The position numbers and the translations under genes are program-made. Source: an uncultured Geobacteraceae bacterium (GTDB taxonomy: Bacteria > Desulfobacterota > Desulfuromonadia > Geobacterales > Pseudopelobacteraceae). From it: DNA of 6,874 nt. The DNA lies in assembly GCA_903879825.1 (NCBI GenBank), contig CAIRND010000366.1, positions 1 through 6,874 of the forward strand. The letters are read 5' to 3'. The stretch's first letter is position 1; each line of letters starts with the position of its first letter. Below the pieces are notes generated by a model. That model was not told the DNA's origin. It was given only the letters and a program-made list of their open reading frames with translations, and made no database searches. Of this stretch, positions 6,457 to 6,874 are shown piece by piece.

Positions 6457-6874
6457 ATGCCCGCCGTGTATGGTAAAACCCGTGTGGTAGGAATTATTGG
6501 TAATCCGATCAGCCATTCGCTTTCTCCTGTCATGCATAATGCTGCTTTTGCAGCAGCAGAGCTTGATTACATCTATGTTCCTTTTGCCGTCAGTCCGGAA
6601 AATCTTCTGTCAGCGGTTATAGGCCTTAAAGCTCTTGGCGTATGCGGTTTCAATGTTACGATTCCCCATAAAACTGCCATCATTCCGTTTTTGGATCGAT
6701 TGGATGAAAGTGCCGTGTCAGCAGGGGCGGTTAATACCGTACAGTTGAGCGGCGATCATTTGATAGGCTATAATACCGATGGCGACGGCCTGGTGGATTC
6801 GCTTTTGTCTGACCTGGATTTTGTGCCCGGTGTGGCACAGATACTGGTTATAGGTGCCGGTGGAGCCGCACGGG
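6457..6874 (+). CDS. aroE: Shikimate dehydrogenase (NADP+), 5' part, cut by the window end
   Basis: AroE reduces 3-dehydroshikimate to shikimate with NADPH in the cytoplasm, the fourth step of the chorismate pathway. The visible 139 codons contain the substrate-binding SHSLSP (19-24), NVTIPHK (66-72) with the catalytic Lys72, AVNTV (91-95) and GYNTDG (104-109) with the catalytic Asp108. The frame runs out just after VIGAGGAAR (131-139), the start of the Rossmann NADP-binding domain. Family length is about 270-290 residues, so roughly half is present and it appears intact so far. The ATG lies four bases after the preceding stop, with GGGA (6443-6446) and AGG (6451-6453) as modest ribosome sites. 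It is the fifth gene of the apparent operon. Confidence 0.95.
   Translation, partial: MPAVYGKTRVVGIIGNPISHSLSPVMHNAAFAAAELDYIYVPFAVSPENLLSAVIGLKALGVCGFNVTIPHKTAIIPFLDRLDESAVSAGAVNTVQLSGDHLIGYNTDGDGLVDSLLSDLDFVPGVAQILVIGAGGAAR

Overview
The window looks like core chromosome of a Gram-negative bacterium. The gene content and order fit Desulfuromonadales/Geobacter-type Deltaproteobacteria (Desulfobacterota), but that assignment is inferred from family resemblance, not from a search. Base composition looks moderate and even across the window. I saw no mobile element, RNA gene, CRISPR array or long repeat.

Layout: the first 31 codons of a mazG-type gene (nucleotide pyrophosphohydrolase) run leftward out of the window from position 93. 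A divergent intergenic region of about 190 bp follows and holds plausible back-to-back promoters. Five genes then run rightward with almost no space between them. They are recG (285-2603), ribF (2613-3587), a polytopic membrane protein of the LPG_synthase_TM/flippase-like family (3577-4587), a DUF2723/GT-C type membrane glycosyltransferase-like protein (4584-6452), and the 5' part of aroE (6457 to the window end). The junctions are 9 nt apart, 11 nt overlapping, 4 nt overlapping (ATGA) and 4 nt apart, so a single transcription unit with translational coupling is likely.

The five genes do not form one pathway. RecG remodels stalled replication forks. RibF makes FMN and FAD. AroE makes shikimate for aromatic amino acids and other chorismate products. 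The two membrane proteins between ribF and aroE overlap each other and may act together on a lipid-linked sugar or envelope glycoconjugate. That functional link is inference.

The most notable item is at the RecG N-terminus. About 44 residues there match the AbrB/SpoVT (MazE-like) swapped-hairpin DNA-binding fold. They are joined in frame, through a linker of about 30 residues, to an otherwise complete RecG. I found no clear evidence of a wholly new multi-gene system.
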